Source: an uncultured Eubacteriales bacterium (GTDB lineage: Bacteria > Bacillota > Clostridia > Oscillospirales > CAG-272). Taken from it: a stretch of 13,080 bases of DNA. The stretch spans positions 1 to 13,080 of the forward strand of contig CAKSUH010000015.1 of the NCBI GenBank assembly GCA_934500855.1, written 5' to 3'. The notes below the pieces were generated by a model. The model had not been told where the DNA came from. It searched no databases and saw only the letters and a list, made by a program, of their open reading frames with translations. Shown one piece after another: positions 1 to 8,228 of this stretch; position 1 is the stretch's first letter, and every line of letters begins with the position of its first letter. The position numbers and the translations under genes are program-made.

Positions 1-960
1 CACGCACTCCGCGATGAACCCGATATTTCCGATGCAACCAAAGCCATTATCCGCCGCGTGGCGGATGAATTGGACTACATCCCCAACTTTCAGGCGCGCG
101 GAGTCCGCGCGGGCAAAAGCTCCATCATTTCGGTCATTCTTCCCGACATCATCAACCCGCATTTTTCCATCGTGTTTCGCGGTATCGAGCAATATTTCCG
201 TGCCTTCGGCATCACGCCGCTGTTTATGAACACCGCCGAGAACGCCGACGACGAATTGCGCGCGGTTAAAATTTCCATCGGGCAGAATGTAGACGGGGTT
301 ATCATTTGTCCGACACAGGCCAATACGGAAGCCATCCGTTATCTCGAAAAATCCCATATTCCCTATGTGCTCATCGGACGGCACTTTGACGGGGACCTTG
401 ACACGGATTATGTGGTTTGCGACGACGCGGGCGGAGCCTACCTTGCCACGCGGCATCTGATTGAACAGGGACATCGGAACATCGCCTGCGTGCGCGTCAA
501 TCCGCTGATTTCTTCGGACCGCGAACGCTTTTCGGGTTATCTTCGTGCGTTGGAAGAAGCGGGAATCCCCTTCTCGGAAGAGAACATTCTGAATCTTCCG
601 CTGGCACAAACCGAATACCGAACCGAGATCAGGGGATTCCTTTCCCGAAATCGGATCTGCACCGCAGTCCTTTCCTTCAACGATATGCTTGCATACGGCA
701 TCATTCGGGAAGCCCAACAGGCGGGCGCCCGCGTTCCGGAGGACATTTCGGTTATCGGGTTCGATAACATCTGCGCGGACTATATCTTTCCGACCATGCT
801 TTCCTCCGTCAGCGTTTCGAAAAAGAACATGGCACATATCGCCTCGGAAACGCTTTACGGCTATATTTCGGGAAAAGCCGAATTCGGTGCCGCCCCGAGA
901 ACACATATTGTTCTGCCGACCGAACTGTATCTGCGCGACACAACAGCCGCCCGGAAATGA
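1..960 (+). CDS. LacI-family transcriptional regulator, 5' end outside the window
   Basis: The frame is open from base 1, so the start codon and roughly the first 20 residues lie to the left; 319 residues are visible. The first visible residues (HALRDEPDISDATK, then VADELDYIPNFQARGVR) match the second half of the LacI helix-turn-helix plus the hinge helix, where family members read ALN..P.VS..TR..I...A..LGY.PN..AR. The rest is a periplasmic-binding-protein-like effector domain: IISVILPDIINPHFS opens lobe one, YLATRHLIEQGHRNIACV is the conserved mid-domain segment, and DISVIGFDNI is the typical lobe-two signature. Family members are cytoplasmic dimers that bind palindromic operators and release or bind DNA on sugar binding. 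The gene converges on the eight-gene run, whose last member is a GH36 enzyme, so a galactoside or related effector is a reasonable guess, but the ligand cannot be read from the sequence. Confidence 0.93.
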   Translation, partial: HALRDEPDISDATKAIIRRVADELDYIPNFQARGVRAGKSSIISVILPDIINPHFSIVFRGIEQYFRAFGITPLFMNTAENADDELRAVKISIGQNVDGVIICPTQANTEAIRYLEKSHIPYVLIGRHFDGDLDTDYVVCDDAGGAYLATRHLIEQGHRNIACVRVNPLISSDRERFSGYLRALEEAGIPFSEENILNLPLAQTEYRTEIRGFLSRNRICTAVLSFNDMLAYGIIREAQQAGARVPEDISVIGFDNICADYIFPTMLSSVSVSKKNMAHIASETLYGYISGKAEFGAAPRTHIVLPTELYLRDTTAARK

Positions 961-972
961 AATTCATTTTCT

Positions 973-1003
973 CCCCGTAACCGATCGAAAGTCGGCTACG
1001 GGG
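973..1003 (+). terminator. Hairpin terminator between the convergent LacI and GH36 genes
   Basis: Arms CCCCGTA (973-979) and TACGGGG (997-1003) pair over 7 bp. After an A/C mismatch, CCGA (981-984) pairs with TCGG (992-995) around a 7-nt loop. On the + strand it is followed by ATGTTTTATT, a modest T-run, so it fits an intrinsic terminator for the regulator gene, whose stop ends at 960. It also lies 6 nt past the GH36 stop on the other strand. There the tail is AGAAAATG, so termination in that direction would be weak unless helped by other factors. Confidence 0.8.
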
Positions 1004-1008
1004 ATGTT

Positions 1009-2982
1009 TTATTCGGAAAAAATCCGAACATCGACCGTTTTTTCGGGCAGACAAAAGCGATACAGCATTCCGTCCCGCTCTCCGTCAAGTATCTTCCCGT
1101 CAACCTCCGCGCGCACGGTCCGTTTGCTTGCAACAACGAATTCTCCGCCGTCCGCAACCCGATAGCGACCATCTCCGAGCGGTTCTGCGGCAAGGCATCC
1201 GATGTACAGATCGGCTTTGCCGAGCACCGTCATACCTGCGCTGACATACGGAACAATCCACCAAAGGCGGAAATCGTCGGGTCCCTCCAGCGTGAACTCC
1301 ATCCGCTCTCCCGCTTCCAGCAAGAGGCAGGTCTTTGCAAACCAATCGTAAACCACCACACGGGTCGCGGCTGAGAATCCGACATCCGTTGCGCCAAGGG
1401 TCCCCGAAACAGGGGTTTCCTCCGCATTCAGATTGAATGCCGCCAGAATCCCCGTGCCGCGCGCGATATTCCGCACCTTGAGCGGCTTTCCGCTTGTGCG
1501 CGGGTCGCTCGTCAGGCAGTCGGCAGTCGGAACGGCACTTTCATCCGGGCGCAGAATCCGACCGTTTGACAGACACAGCGGGCGCAGGATTTCCGCTTTG
1601 GTCCGCCCCAATTTGTCGCTGACATAGATCGGTCCGCCGCTGATCGCACGGCAAAGACTGTTTTTCTTCGCCTGCCCGTCATCGGTCCACCACATATCCC
1701 AGTCGTTGACATAAAACTGCCCCTGTAAAATACCGTTATAGGCGCATTGCAGAATATGCTTGGTAAACCACGCGCGGTTTTCGGGCAGAAAATCGTCCGA
1801 GCAACGGCTGACCGCGCTGTCGGGACGGTTGAACATACATTCCGACGGCATTCCCATGCAGTTGATGACCGCGCCATCGAATTGTTCCGCAACGGCAGTT
1901 TCGATTCCGGTCTGCACTGCGCGAGCGGTTTTTCCGATCGGTCCGGCTTCCCGATAATAGTTCTGACAGCCCTGATTGTCAATCTTTACGAAATCTGCAC
2001 CCCACGATTTCGCTTTGGCGCAAAGAGCATCGAACCAGTGTTCCGTGTGCGGCAATTCGGGTTTGACGATCCGTCTGCCGCCCGGTTCCGTCATCAGGTC
2101 TGCCGAAAATTCGCGCTCCGCCTCGCCGCCCGCCTCCACACCGGACCAATAGCCCGTGGTCGGAAACCAGATGCCGACATCGCGGATGCCCGCAGTTTTG
2201 AGTGCTTCCACGGCATGCTTCATCCCGTTCGGAAAACGCACAGGATCCCCTTCAAAAGAGCGCAGTTTGCTCTTGTGCATGAATCCGATCATCGTGTTCA
2301 GATCCACATCGGACGGAATCCCGTTCAGTGACGGACAGTCCGCCCACATATCATCGATGATCGCATATCGGACGGGGACCCTTTTTTCGCGGAATTCCGC
2401 CGCCTTTTCAAGCAGTCCGCCTTCATTCACGCGAATCCGAAACGCGTCCCACGAGCACCAACCGAGATAATCGAACACCTCCGGGCAGGATCGCTCCGCC
2501 CGCAGTTTCATTCCGTTTCCGAGCAGTGCCGCGGCGGTTTTTGCGCAACGGTGCGCAAGTTCCAACGGATTCCTGCCGCGCGCTTCCACCCATGAAAGCT
2601 GACGCACGCAGGCAATGTCTTTGCCGTAATTCGTGTAAAGGCGGAATTCCATCCCGTTTTTGCCTCCGCGGATAACGGTTTTCCAAGTATCCGCACAGAT
2701 CGGCATGATGCAACGATAGACTTCACCGCGTCGCAAAAGCAATGCCTGCACACGCTCGGGCAGATCGCACAGATCCTTGCCGAAAAAAGGACGGCACCAG
2801 AACGGGGAGTGATTTTCAATGGCAACATATTCATCGCATTCCGGCTGTGTCGGGGTATAAACGATTTCCCCGCCAAGCGGAATCCGCGCGTCAACATACA
2901 CGGCACGCGTATTTCCGAGTTCTGCCTCGGTCAGGGTGATCCCGGTACCGCCGCCTGTCGCAATTCGGATCGTTTCTGTCAT
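1009..2982 (-). CDS. GH36 / raffinose-synthase-family alpha-galactosidase-like glycosidase
   Basis: This 657-residue protein has no signal peptide, so it is probably cytoplasmic. An N-terminal beta-rich region (about 1-165) precedes a TIM-barrel catalytic region with GWCSWDAF (174-181), AIIDDMW (207-213), DFVKIDNQ (330-337), SRCSDDF (392-398) and NDWDMWW (426-432), followed by a C-terminal beta domain. In the raffinose-synthase/Sip1 branch of GH36 the Asp of the K-(I/V)-D motif is the nucleophile and an Asp of the R-x-SDD motif is the acid/base; here these would be Asp335 and Asp396 or Asp397. The length is close to archaeal/bacterial alpha-galactosidases of this branch and shorter than plant raffinose synthases. 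Hydrolysis of an alpha-galactoside is likely, but transglycosylation or another alpha-linked sugar is possible. The ATG is preceded by AAAAAGGAG lying next to the stop of the upstream phosphoesterase gene, so it is the last gene of the operon. Confidence 0.88.
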   Translation of the reverse strand: MTETIRIATGGGTGITLTEAELGNTRAVYVDARIPLGGEIVYTPTQPECDEYVAIENHSPFWCRPFFGKDLCDLPERVQALLLRRGEVYRCIMPICADTWKTVIRGGKNGMEFRLYTNYGKDIACVRQLSWVEARGRNPLELAHRCAKTAAALLGNGMKLRAERSCPEVFDYLGWCSWDAFRIRVNEGGLLEKAAEFREKRVPVRYAIIDDMWADCPSLNGIPSDVDLNTMIGFMHKSKLRSFEGDPVRFPNGMKHAVEALKTAGIRDVGIWFPTTGYWSGVEAGGEAEREFSADLMTEPGGRRIVKPELPHTEHWFDALCAKAKSWGADFVKIDNQGCQNYYREAGPIGKTARAVQTGIETAVAEQFDGAVINCMGMPSECMFNRPDSAVSRCSDDFLPENRAWFTKHILQCAYNGILQGQFYVNDWDMWWTDDGQAKKNSLCRAISGGPIYVSDKLGRTKAEILRPLCLSNGRILRPDESAVPTADCLTSDPRTSGKPLKVRNIARGTGILAAFNLNAEETPVSGTLGATDVGFSAATRVVVYDWFAKTCLLLEAGERMEFTLEGPDDFRLWWIVPYVSAGMTVLGKADLYIGCLAAEPLGDGRYRVADGGEFVVASKRTVRAEVDGKILDGERDGMLYRFCLPEKTVDVRIFSE

Positions 2983-2995
2983 GATAGTCTCCTTT

Positions 2996-3886
2996 TTAGG
3001 TGTTGAGTATGCGTTCGCCCGAAACAGTCAACGGTACATCGAAGCGCCCGTTCTGCGCCTCGTAGGAAAGCGCGGGTTTGATATGACAGAAGCGGGTCAT
3101 GTTGTCATCCCACTCCAGTATTTCATAGCCGTATGCCCACTTGGGAGAAAAGATTCCAAAGGTATACTTTCCGTCAACCACCTGTCCGCTGTAGCCGTAG
3201 CCGCCGATGTCGGCAAGCGGTTTGCCCGCAAAGGTAAGAAGTTCGGCAATGTGCGTATGCCCGCGGAAGAGCGCGAGAATGCGATCGTTTTCCTGCAAAA
3301 TCCTGCAGAATTCCGTATTCTGCTCTTCTTGGCGGATGTCGATATAATGTGCGCAGAGGAACATCTTTTCGGTCGGGTACTTTTCCAGCTCGGCACGGAG
3401 AAAATCGGTATCAACCGGTGTATACGCCGCTCCCGAGGCATCGTGCGCGGGGACTTTGCGGAAGGTGTCGAGCATCACAAACACGCGATCCCCGATCCTG
3501 ACCGAGAACTGCCGCCCGTAGCCGAACACCTCGCGCCATGCGTCATCCGGATAACTGTCATGGTTGCCTGCCAACGCCCATGAAGGACACGGAAAGCCGC
3601 GCATACATTCGTCACGGAAGCGGCGGCAGTAATTGTCCGGCAGCTTGCGATAATCGTAATCGTCAATGGAAAGGTCCCCGAGGACCAAACCCGCGTCAAG
3701 CGGCGCTTTTGCGTGCTCTTCGACTACCGCCGCCGAAATCAGGTCAATCTTTTCCTTCTGCGTTCTGCCGAAGAGCGGACCGGAGGCAAGCGAGGCTCTG
3801 GACTCGGGGTGCGTGAGGCGAAGCTCCTTTTCGCTAAGGTCGGTTGTATAGTGCATATCCGAAACCAACAGAATGCGATGTTTCAT
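2996..3886 (-). CDS. Cytoplasmic calcineurin-like metallophosphoesterase
   Basis: This is a 296-residue protein without signal peptide or membrane segment. All five blocks of the calcineurin-like metallophosphoesterase family are present in order: SDMH (Asp10, His12), GD (70-71), GNHD (107-110), CAH (His180) and GHTH (209-212). These ligate two divalent metals, so an active phosphomonoesterase or phosphodiesterase is expected; the substrate is unknown. The start is placed at ATG 3886-3884 because AAAGGAG (3898-3892) sits 5 nt before it. The frame continues upstream to 3946, but that would overlap the preceding gene and has no such site. The protein aligns along its whole length with the C-terminal module of the preceding lipoprotein (for example AYGYEILEW versus AWGYCILEW near the C terminus), so the two arose by duplication and now act on opposite sides of the membrane. 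Confidence 0.9.
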   Translation of the reverse strand: MKHRILLVSDMHYTTDLSEKELRLTHPESRASLASGPLFGRTQKEKIDLISAAVVEEHAKAPLDAGLVLGDLSIDDYDYRKLPDNYCRRFRDECMRGFPCPSWALAGNHDSYPDDAWREVFGYGRQFSVRIGDRVFVMLDTFRKVPAHDASGAAYTPVDTDFLRAELEKYPTEKMFLCAHYIDIRQEEQNTEFCRILQENDRILALFRGHTHIAELLTFAGKPLADIGGYGYSGQVVDGKYTFGIFSPKWAYGYEILEWDDNMTRFCHIKPALSYEAQNGRFDVPLTVSGERILNT

Positions 3887-3891
3887 GCGTT

Positions 3892-3898
3892 CTCCTTT
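3892..3898 (-). promoter_or_regulatory. Ribosome binding site deciding the start of the metallophosphoesterase gene
   Basis: AAAGGAG on the - strand lies 5 nt before the ATG at 3886-3884 and within the 19-nt gap after the preceding stop. It favours a 296-residue product over the 20-residue longer one. Confidence 0.85.
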
Positions 3899-3905
3899 GT
3901 TTTTG

Positions 3906-6614
3906 TCATGAAAGCGGGATGTCCGCCGTTTTGCGTTCCTTGGCAATTTTGTAGGTCATGTTGGTTGCCTCGTAAGTGATGGCAAGCGTGGTGCGGTAAG
4001 ATACGCAACGGCTGTTGTCGGCAGTCCATTCCAGAATGCAATAGCCCCAAGCGGAACGCGGATCCAGGTATTCAAAGTTCCACTCCCCGCCCTCGCTTGC
4101 AAAAGCGGTGTAGGAAAAGCCGCCGTCGTTGATGCACATTTTACCGTTTCCGACATCCACCGCTTCATACAGATGCGTATGTCCGTGGTAGAACCCGATG
4201 ATGTTCGCGTATTTGCCGGAAAGCTCTTTCAACTCGCTCATGCTGTTGAAATAGTGCGAGCAAACAACCACCTTGCAGTTCCGATACTTCGCCATTTCGC
4301 TTGCCAGCCATGTTTTGTCGATGCCGACATAGGAAGTACCGTTGCCCTTGGAATTGCTTCCCTTATCCGAAAAGGTATCCAGCATGATGAACGCCATGTT
4401 GCCGATCTTAAAAGAGAACTGACGGTCGGTGCCGAACATTTCCTTCCATTTTTCGTTGAGAAAGCTGTCATGGTTCCCTGCAAGAACATAGATGCCGAGT
4501 TCGTCCTCAAACTGTCGGAAGCAATCGTCGTACAGCGCTTTTGCGTAGTAAGTGTTCTTTGTGTACATTTCCGCGTCGCTTTTAGCATCCTCAAGTCCGA
4601 CCGTCCAGTTGTCGGTTGCAAGGTCGCCGAGGACCAGAATCCCGTCAAGTCCGCGTCCGTCAAGCTCTTTTCGGATCTGCGAGGTCAGAAAATCCCGCTT
4701 CATTTCGCGCGTAATCCCAAGGTTATCTTCCTTAATGTTGGAGGTCGTGTAATAATGTGTATCCGAGAGAATCATCACGCGGTAGCCCAAGTCGGTTTGG
4801 TTGATGGTATATGGCTGATCGGTACTGACATCATCGGTCTTGACGGAGGAGGATTGATTCTTGCCGATGTAATCGCAGTATGCGGCAATGTCGGCTGTAT
4901 ACAGGAAGGTTTTCCACTCGTCGCGCAGGAACTGCCATGTGGCGCTGTCATCGTTTCCGTTGTTTTGCCAGAGCAACCTGGACCAGTGATTCGGCTTCTT
5001 CGCCACGCAGGCAGTCCAATAGTTGTATGCTTCCGCCACCGCGCCGTTCGATTTGTCACGGTTCATCCATTTGCGCAGAGCCGTCACGGTTTTCGGCTCG
5101 GTCAGCGTGTAGGAATCGGGATTCGGGATGAAGTAGGACTTCGCAGCGTTCTGATTCGCAAATGCCTGATACAGGAGCGTATCGGTCCAATCGTCCGCAC
5201 CCGAAACCGATGCGTAAACCAAACACCGCCCGGCGCAAAGCGAGACCGCCTCGGAAAGCGTCAGCACTCTGCCGAACGCGGAACGCTTCAGCTTCAGGGT
5301 GCGGATCTGTTCCCATGTCCAGTCGGAAACCAGCGTGGAGGACGGAGCACCGAGTGCGCCGTAGCGCTCTGCCGCGTCCGTGTAAGCCGAAAGATTGCCG
5401 TCCGGAACGGTGACCAGAACATGATCCTTTGTTTCAAACACATCCAGTGTAATCAGATCGGCTCCGCAAAGGACAGCCGAAGCGATGGCTTCAAAGGAAC
5501 CGGCGGCATACCGCTTGGTGTCTCCTCCCCGCACGGCGCTGAGATTGCGCGCGTCAATGGTGGTAACGGCGTTGATCTTTTCGTCAAGGCTTCCGAGCCA
5601 TTCTGCCGGCTGCACCGAGGTCGACCATGACGGAATAAAGGAAGCGAGTTCGGGCAGACGCTCCGAACGCCCCTCGCCGTAAAAGAGATTTTCGGAAACA
5701 TAGTCCGAACCGAGGTCGGTAATCTTTCCGAGCGTCAACGCTTCGATCAGATCAGCCGCGGCACGGCGCAAGGCTTCGGTGCTGTTGCCCGAAAGCACAA
5801 CCTTGTTGCCCGTAACCGTCACGCGGTAGTCCTGATAATCCGTAAGCCCTTTTGCTCCGTCCGCGGATTCCGGGCGATTGGTCATGCCGATCAGAATCTC
5901 CGCGCCGGAGTCCCCCTTCTCATCGGACTGCACCTTGACTGTTGAGCCTGTCAGCGCCTGCAACTCATCGCGCAGAACGCCCCCGAGGCGGCGCTCATCC
6001 GAACGGTTTGCACTCGGGAAAATCACGCGGTAGGATTCTGCCAGCGTGAATGCCGCACGGCTCATTTCACGGAAGTTCCAATGCAGGTCAAGCTTTTGGG
6101 GAAGACGCAAAGTTCCGCTTTTCCCGAGGACATAATCCGAAAGGAGACGGTTGACCGCGCGGCTTGTGGCGGTATTGCCTTTTCCGCAAACGGCAAGTCG
6201 GGAACCCGACCAACGAATGCCCCAGTCGCCTTCGTTCTCCAATGTGGCGGCAAGCGTTTTGCTCTCGTTTCGGTTTGTTTCGCCAACCAGAATTTCATGC
6301 GCGCTGTCCGCTGCTTTGACGGCGCTGTCGGTACGGCAACGGAGCGACAGCCCAAAAACGGAATTCAGCGCCGCCGTCAGTGTTTTTGCCGCTTCAATCA
6401 CCGTGGATTTTGCACTTGCCGGATAGATGATCACATAGTTTCCCGCATCGGAGCCGAAGAAATCCGTTAGTGTTTCGGTCGGTTCGGTTACGGAATGCGT
6501 CATTTTCCCGGTCTCGGTTCCCTCCCCGGTTCCGCGGCAGGCGGCAAAGCACGGAAAAAACAATGCCGCAATCGCAATCCACAGAAGAGAGCGGAAGAAC
6601 AGATTCTTTTTCAA
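3906..6614 (-). CDS. Multidomain lipoprotein: two EILVG/EILIG-type domains, degenerate GDPD-like domain, C-terminal metallophosphoesterase
   Basis: The gene encodes 902 residues if it starts at the TTG 6614-6612. A lipoprotein signal peptide (KKNLFFRSLL, hydrophobic core, lipobox FAAC) places the lipidated Cys at 26, so the protein is anchored outside the cytoplasmic membrane. Two similar domains follow (about 57-181 and 188-309), with matching blocks YVIIYPASA...EILVGETNR and YRVIFPSAN...EILIGMTNR; they resemble N-terminal domains attached to glycosidases and esterases in clostridia. Residues about 350-490 read like a glycerophosphodiester phosphodiesterase (SFEAIASAVLCGADLITLDV, then ETKDHVLV and VLTLSEAVSL), but the HRG, E-x-D and HD catalytic positions are altered. 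Residues about 609-896 form a complete metallophosphoesterase: SDTH (617-620), GD (663-664), GNHD (713-716), SH (His787), GHTH (811-814). The last module is homologous to the next gene. The substrate is unknown; cell-wall or lipid-derived phosphodiesters are plausible. Confidence 0.85.
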   Translation of the reverse strand: MKKNLFFRSLLWIAIAALFFPCFAACRGTGEGTETGKMTHSVTEPTETLTDFFGSDAGNYVIIYPASAKSTVIEAAKTLTAALNSVFGLSLRCRTDSAVKAADSAHEILVGETNRNESKTLAATLENEGDWGIRWSGSRLAVCGKGNTATSRAVNRLLSDYVLGKSGTLRLPQKLDLHWNFREMSRAAFTLAESYRVIFPSANRSDERRLGGVLRDELQALTGSTVKVQSDEKGDSGAEILIGMTNRPESADGAKGLTDYQDYRVTVTGNKVVLSGNSTEALRRAAADLIEALTLGKITDLGSDYVSENLFYGEGRSERLPELASFIPSWSTSVQPAEWLGSLDEKINAVTTIDARNLSAVRGGDTKRYAAGSFEAIASAVLCGADLITLDVFETKDHVLVTVPDGNLSAYTDAAERYGALGAPSSTLVSDWTWEQIRTLKLKRSAFGRVLTLSEAVSLCAGRCLVYASVSGADDWTDTLLYQAFANQNAAKSYFIPNPDSYTLTEPKTVTALRKWMNRDKSNGAVAEAYNYWTACVAKKPNHWSRLLWQNNGNDDSATWQFLRDEWKTFLYTADIAAYCDYIGKNQSSSVKTDDVSTDQPYTINQTDLGYRVMILSDTHYYTTSNIKEDNLGITREMKRDFLTSQIRKELDGRGLDGILVLGDLATDNWTVGLEDAKSDAEMYTKNTYYAKALYDDCFRQFEDELGIYVLAGNHDSFLNEKWKEMFGTDRQFSFKIGNMAFIMLDTFSDKGSNSKGNGTSYVGIDKTWLASEMAKYRNCKVVVCSHYFNSMSELKELSGKYANIIGFYHGHTHLYEAVDVGNGKMCINDGGFSYTAFASEGGEWNFEYLDPRSAWGYCILEWTADNSRCVSYRTTLAITYEATNMTYKIAKERKTADIPLS

Positions 6615-6621
6615 TGGAATA

Positions 6622-6626
6622 CCCCC
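6622..6626 (-). promoter_or_regulatory. GGGGG ribosome binding site supporting a TTG start
   Basis: A GGGGG run lies 7 nt before TTG AAA AAG AAT on the - strand. The lysine-rich start of a lipoprotein signal peptide follows directly. The reading frame has another TTG at 6641-6639 that would add nine residues (including NHGGIP) in front of the signal peptide; that segment instead encodes the binding site. Confidence 0.65.
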
Positions 6627-6650
6627 GTGATTCAAAATCAAAAATCAAAT

Positions 6651-6682
6651 TGCGGGATGGGACCGGACAATGCCGATCCCGC
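6651..6682 (-). terminator. Hairpin between the solute-binding protein gene and the phosphoesterase lipoprotein gene
   Basis: On the - strand GCGGGAT (6682-6676) can pair with ATCCCGC (6658-6652), with an additional CGG/CCG pairing inside. It is followed by AATTTGATTTTTGATTTT, an interrupted T-rich tail. It begins 11 nt after the stop of the solute-binding protein gene. This fits a leaky terminator or an mRNA-stabilising hairpin that would give the binding protein more transcript than the downstream genes. The interrupted T-run makes full termination doubtful. Confidence 0.5.
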
Positions 6683-6692
6683 CCGCCGAAAA

Positions 6693-8210
6693 TCAGTATT
6701 TGGATGCTATCAGCTTCTTCAGTTGCGTGTTCAGTTTGTCGACTTTGCCCTGAAGGGATGAGCCGTTTGTGCTCCACCATTCGGAGTAGTTCTGCGTTTT
6801 CATTCCCGCAATCGTGTAACCGACCGAAGAAAGCGAGCCGAGATCCACAGCCATATAGGAAGCAAGGTCATACACGCGTCCTGCACGGATCAGTTCCAAT
6901 GAACGGAAGGAATCCGAATCCTGCGCATACTTCTTTTGAATGGTATCCTCGTAAAATGCCGGAATGACGCGACGGTGTCCCTCGGCGGCAAGCGCTTCGA
7001 GAACCGCGCTGATGCACTCGTAATCCTCCTCGCTCTTTCCGAGCGGAACGCCGAATACATTTGCAACCGCGTCGACCCACGCATAGTACTCATCAACCGA
7101 TTCGTCATACTTTGGCCACGGCAAAATACCGTAATCAAGAAAATCGTTTTCAATCACCTTGCTGATCTCATAAAGCCGCGTATCCATAAACAGCACATTC
7201 CCGGTTGCAAAGGTTTTATAGAAGGAACCGGGCATATTGCCGAGATAGAGTTTGACATTTTCCATGTCGATCAAGCGGAAGAAATCATCAAAAAGCAGAA
7301 CGGTTTTCTGACTGTTGACGGTCATTTGCAGGTTGCCGTCCTCGCCAACCTTGATCGCACGCAGACCGGCAGAGTAAAGCGCCGTCATCGGTCCTCTCCA
7401 CTGAGTGGTCATGTAGCCGGTCAGATCACCGTTTTCGGGATTCAGATCGGTCCCGCCGGTGTTGCTCTTCGCCTGTTCAACCATTTCGCGGAACACTTCA
7501 AAGGTCCATGAATTGTTCAGAACATCCTCGTAAGGATCATCCAAAACCAGATTCCGTTGCACTTGTTTGTTCATTACCATGACAACCGTTGCGCCGATTC
7601 CCTGATAGCTCAGGTCACCCGTCATGCACCAAACGGTATTCTGAATGGTAAAGTCCGAGATCATTCCCTGGCTCCACCAGGATTTTGTCAGATCGACATA
7701 CTTCAGTTCGTACCAGTTCTTGAAGCGCCCCTCCACCGCATAGGTGAAAAGTCCGCGCCCGTGGTCGGCAATCAGATCATAGGTGCCGTCGTTCAGCGCG
7801 TTGCGTACACCTCCCGCGTCCAACAAGTTGCCATTGCCGCTCTGCCGGGTAACCTTAATGCTCACGCCCAGCCGCTTTTCCACGGCGCGGTTGCGGTAGT
7901 AGACCTGCTCGTCAACCTTGGTTGCCTTGCCCTTTTCAATCAATTCTTCACCAATTTCCATGTCGCGGACATAGTAGTCATTGTCGCGCATCAGGATATT
8001 GATCACCTTATTGTTGTAGTTGACATCAGGCAAAACCTCAATTTCTTCCTCCTCGCCGCCCGTGTTCGTGGTCGGCTCGTTGATTTCATCGCTCTTAGCG
8101 GTTCCCGTCGGCACAGCGGGCGTTTTGTTGCCGCCGCAGGAAGCCAGAACGGAAACAAGCATCACCAATGCCAACAGGAACGGAAGTCCGTTTTTCAGTG
8201 CTTTTTTCAT
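6693..8210 (-). CDS. Extracellular solute-binding lipoprotein (ABC transporter type)
   Basis: This 505-residue protein has a canonical lipoprotein signal peptide (MKKALKNGLP, hydrophobic stretch, lipobox VLASC with Cys25) followed by GG and an acidic, Thr-rich linker to about residue 60. The body begins with VINILMRDNDYYVRD and continues with VEKRLGVSIKV, GTYDLIADHGRG and YGILPWPKYDES, the usual succession in large carbohydrate-type (family 1-like) binding proteins of clostridia, and ends in a helical KVDKLNTQLKKLIASKY. It would hold a ligand at the outer face of the membrane and deliver it to a permease. No permease or ATPase gene is in the window, so the partner is encoded elsewhere or the protein acts as a sensor or surface binder. 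AAAGGAG precedes the ATG. It is 18 nt downstream of the 76-residue lipoprotein gene. The ligand cannot be told from sequence. Confidence 0.88.
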   Translation of the reverse strand: MKKALKNGLPFLLALVMLVSVLASCGGNKTPAVPTGTAKSDEINEPTTNTGGEEEEIEVLPDVNYNNKVINILMRDNDYYVRDMEIGEELIEKGKATKVDEQVYYRNRAVEKRLGVSIKVTRQSGNGNLLDAGGVRNALNDGTYDLIADHGRGLFTYAVEGRFKNWYELKYVDLTKSWWSQGMISDFTIQNTVWCMTGDLSYQGIGATVVMVMNKQVQRNLVLDDPYEDVLNNSWTFEVFREMVEQAKSNTGGTDLNPENGDLTGYMTTQWRGPMTALYSAGLRAIKVGEDGNLQMTVNSQKTVLLFDDFFRLIDMENVKLYLGNMPGSFYKTFATGNVLFMDTRLYEISKVIENDFLDYGILPWPKYDESVDEYYAWVDAVANVFGVPLGKSEEDYECISAVLEALAAEGHRRVIPAFYEDTIQKKYAQDSDSFRSLELIRAGRVYDLASYMAVDLGSLSSVGYTIAGMKTQNYSEWWSTNGSSLQGKVDKLNTQLKKLIASKY

Positions 8211-8228
8211 ACATATTTCTCCTTTGAA

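Noticed and set aside
4173..5630. Long + strand open frame of 485 codons opposite the phosphoesterase lipoprotein gene.
   Set aside because: It mirrors a strongly supported - strand gene with signal peptide, domains and motifs. The + product has no recognisable pattern, and GC-rich codons leave the opposite strand open.
6612..6641. Earlier TTG start (6641) for the phosphoesterase lipoprotein.
   Set aside because: It would place nine residues before the lysine-rich signal peptide start and convert the GGGGG ribosome binding site into coding sequence.
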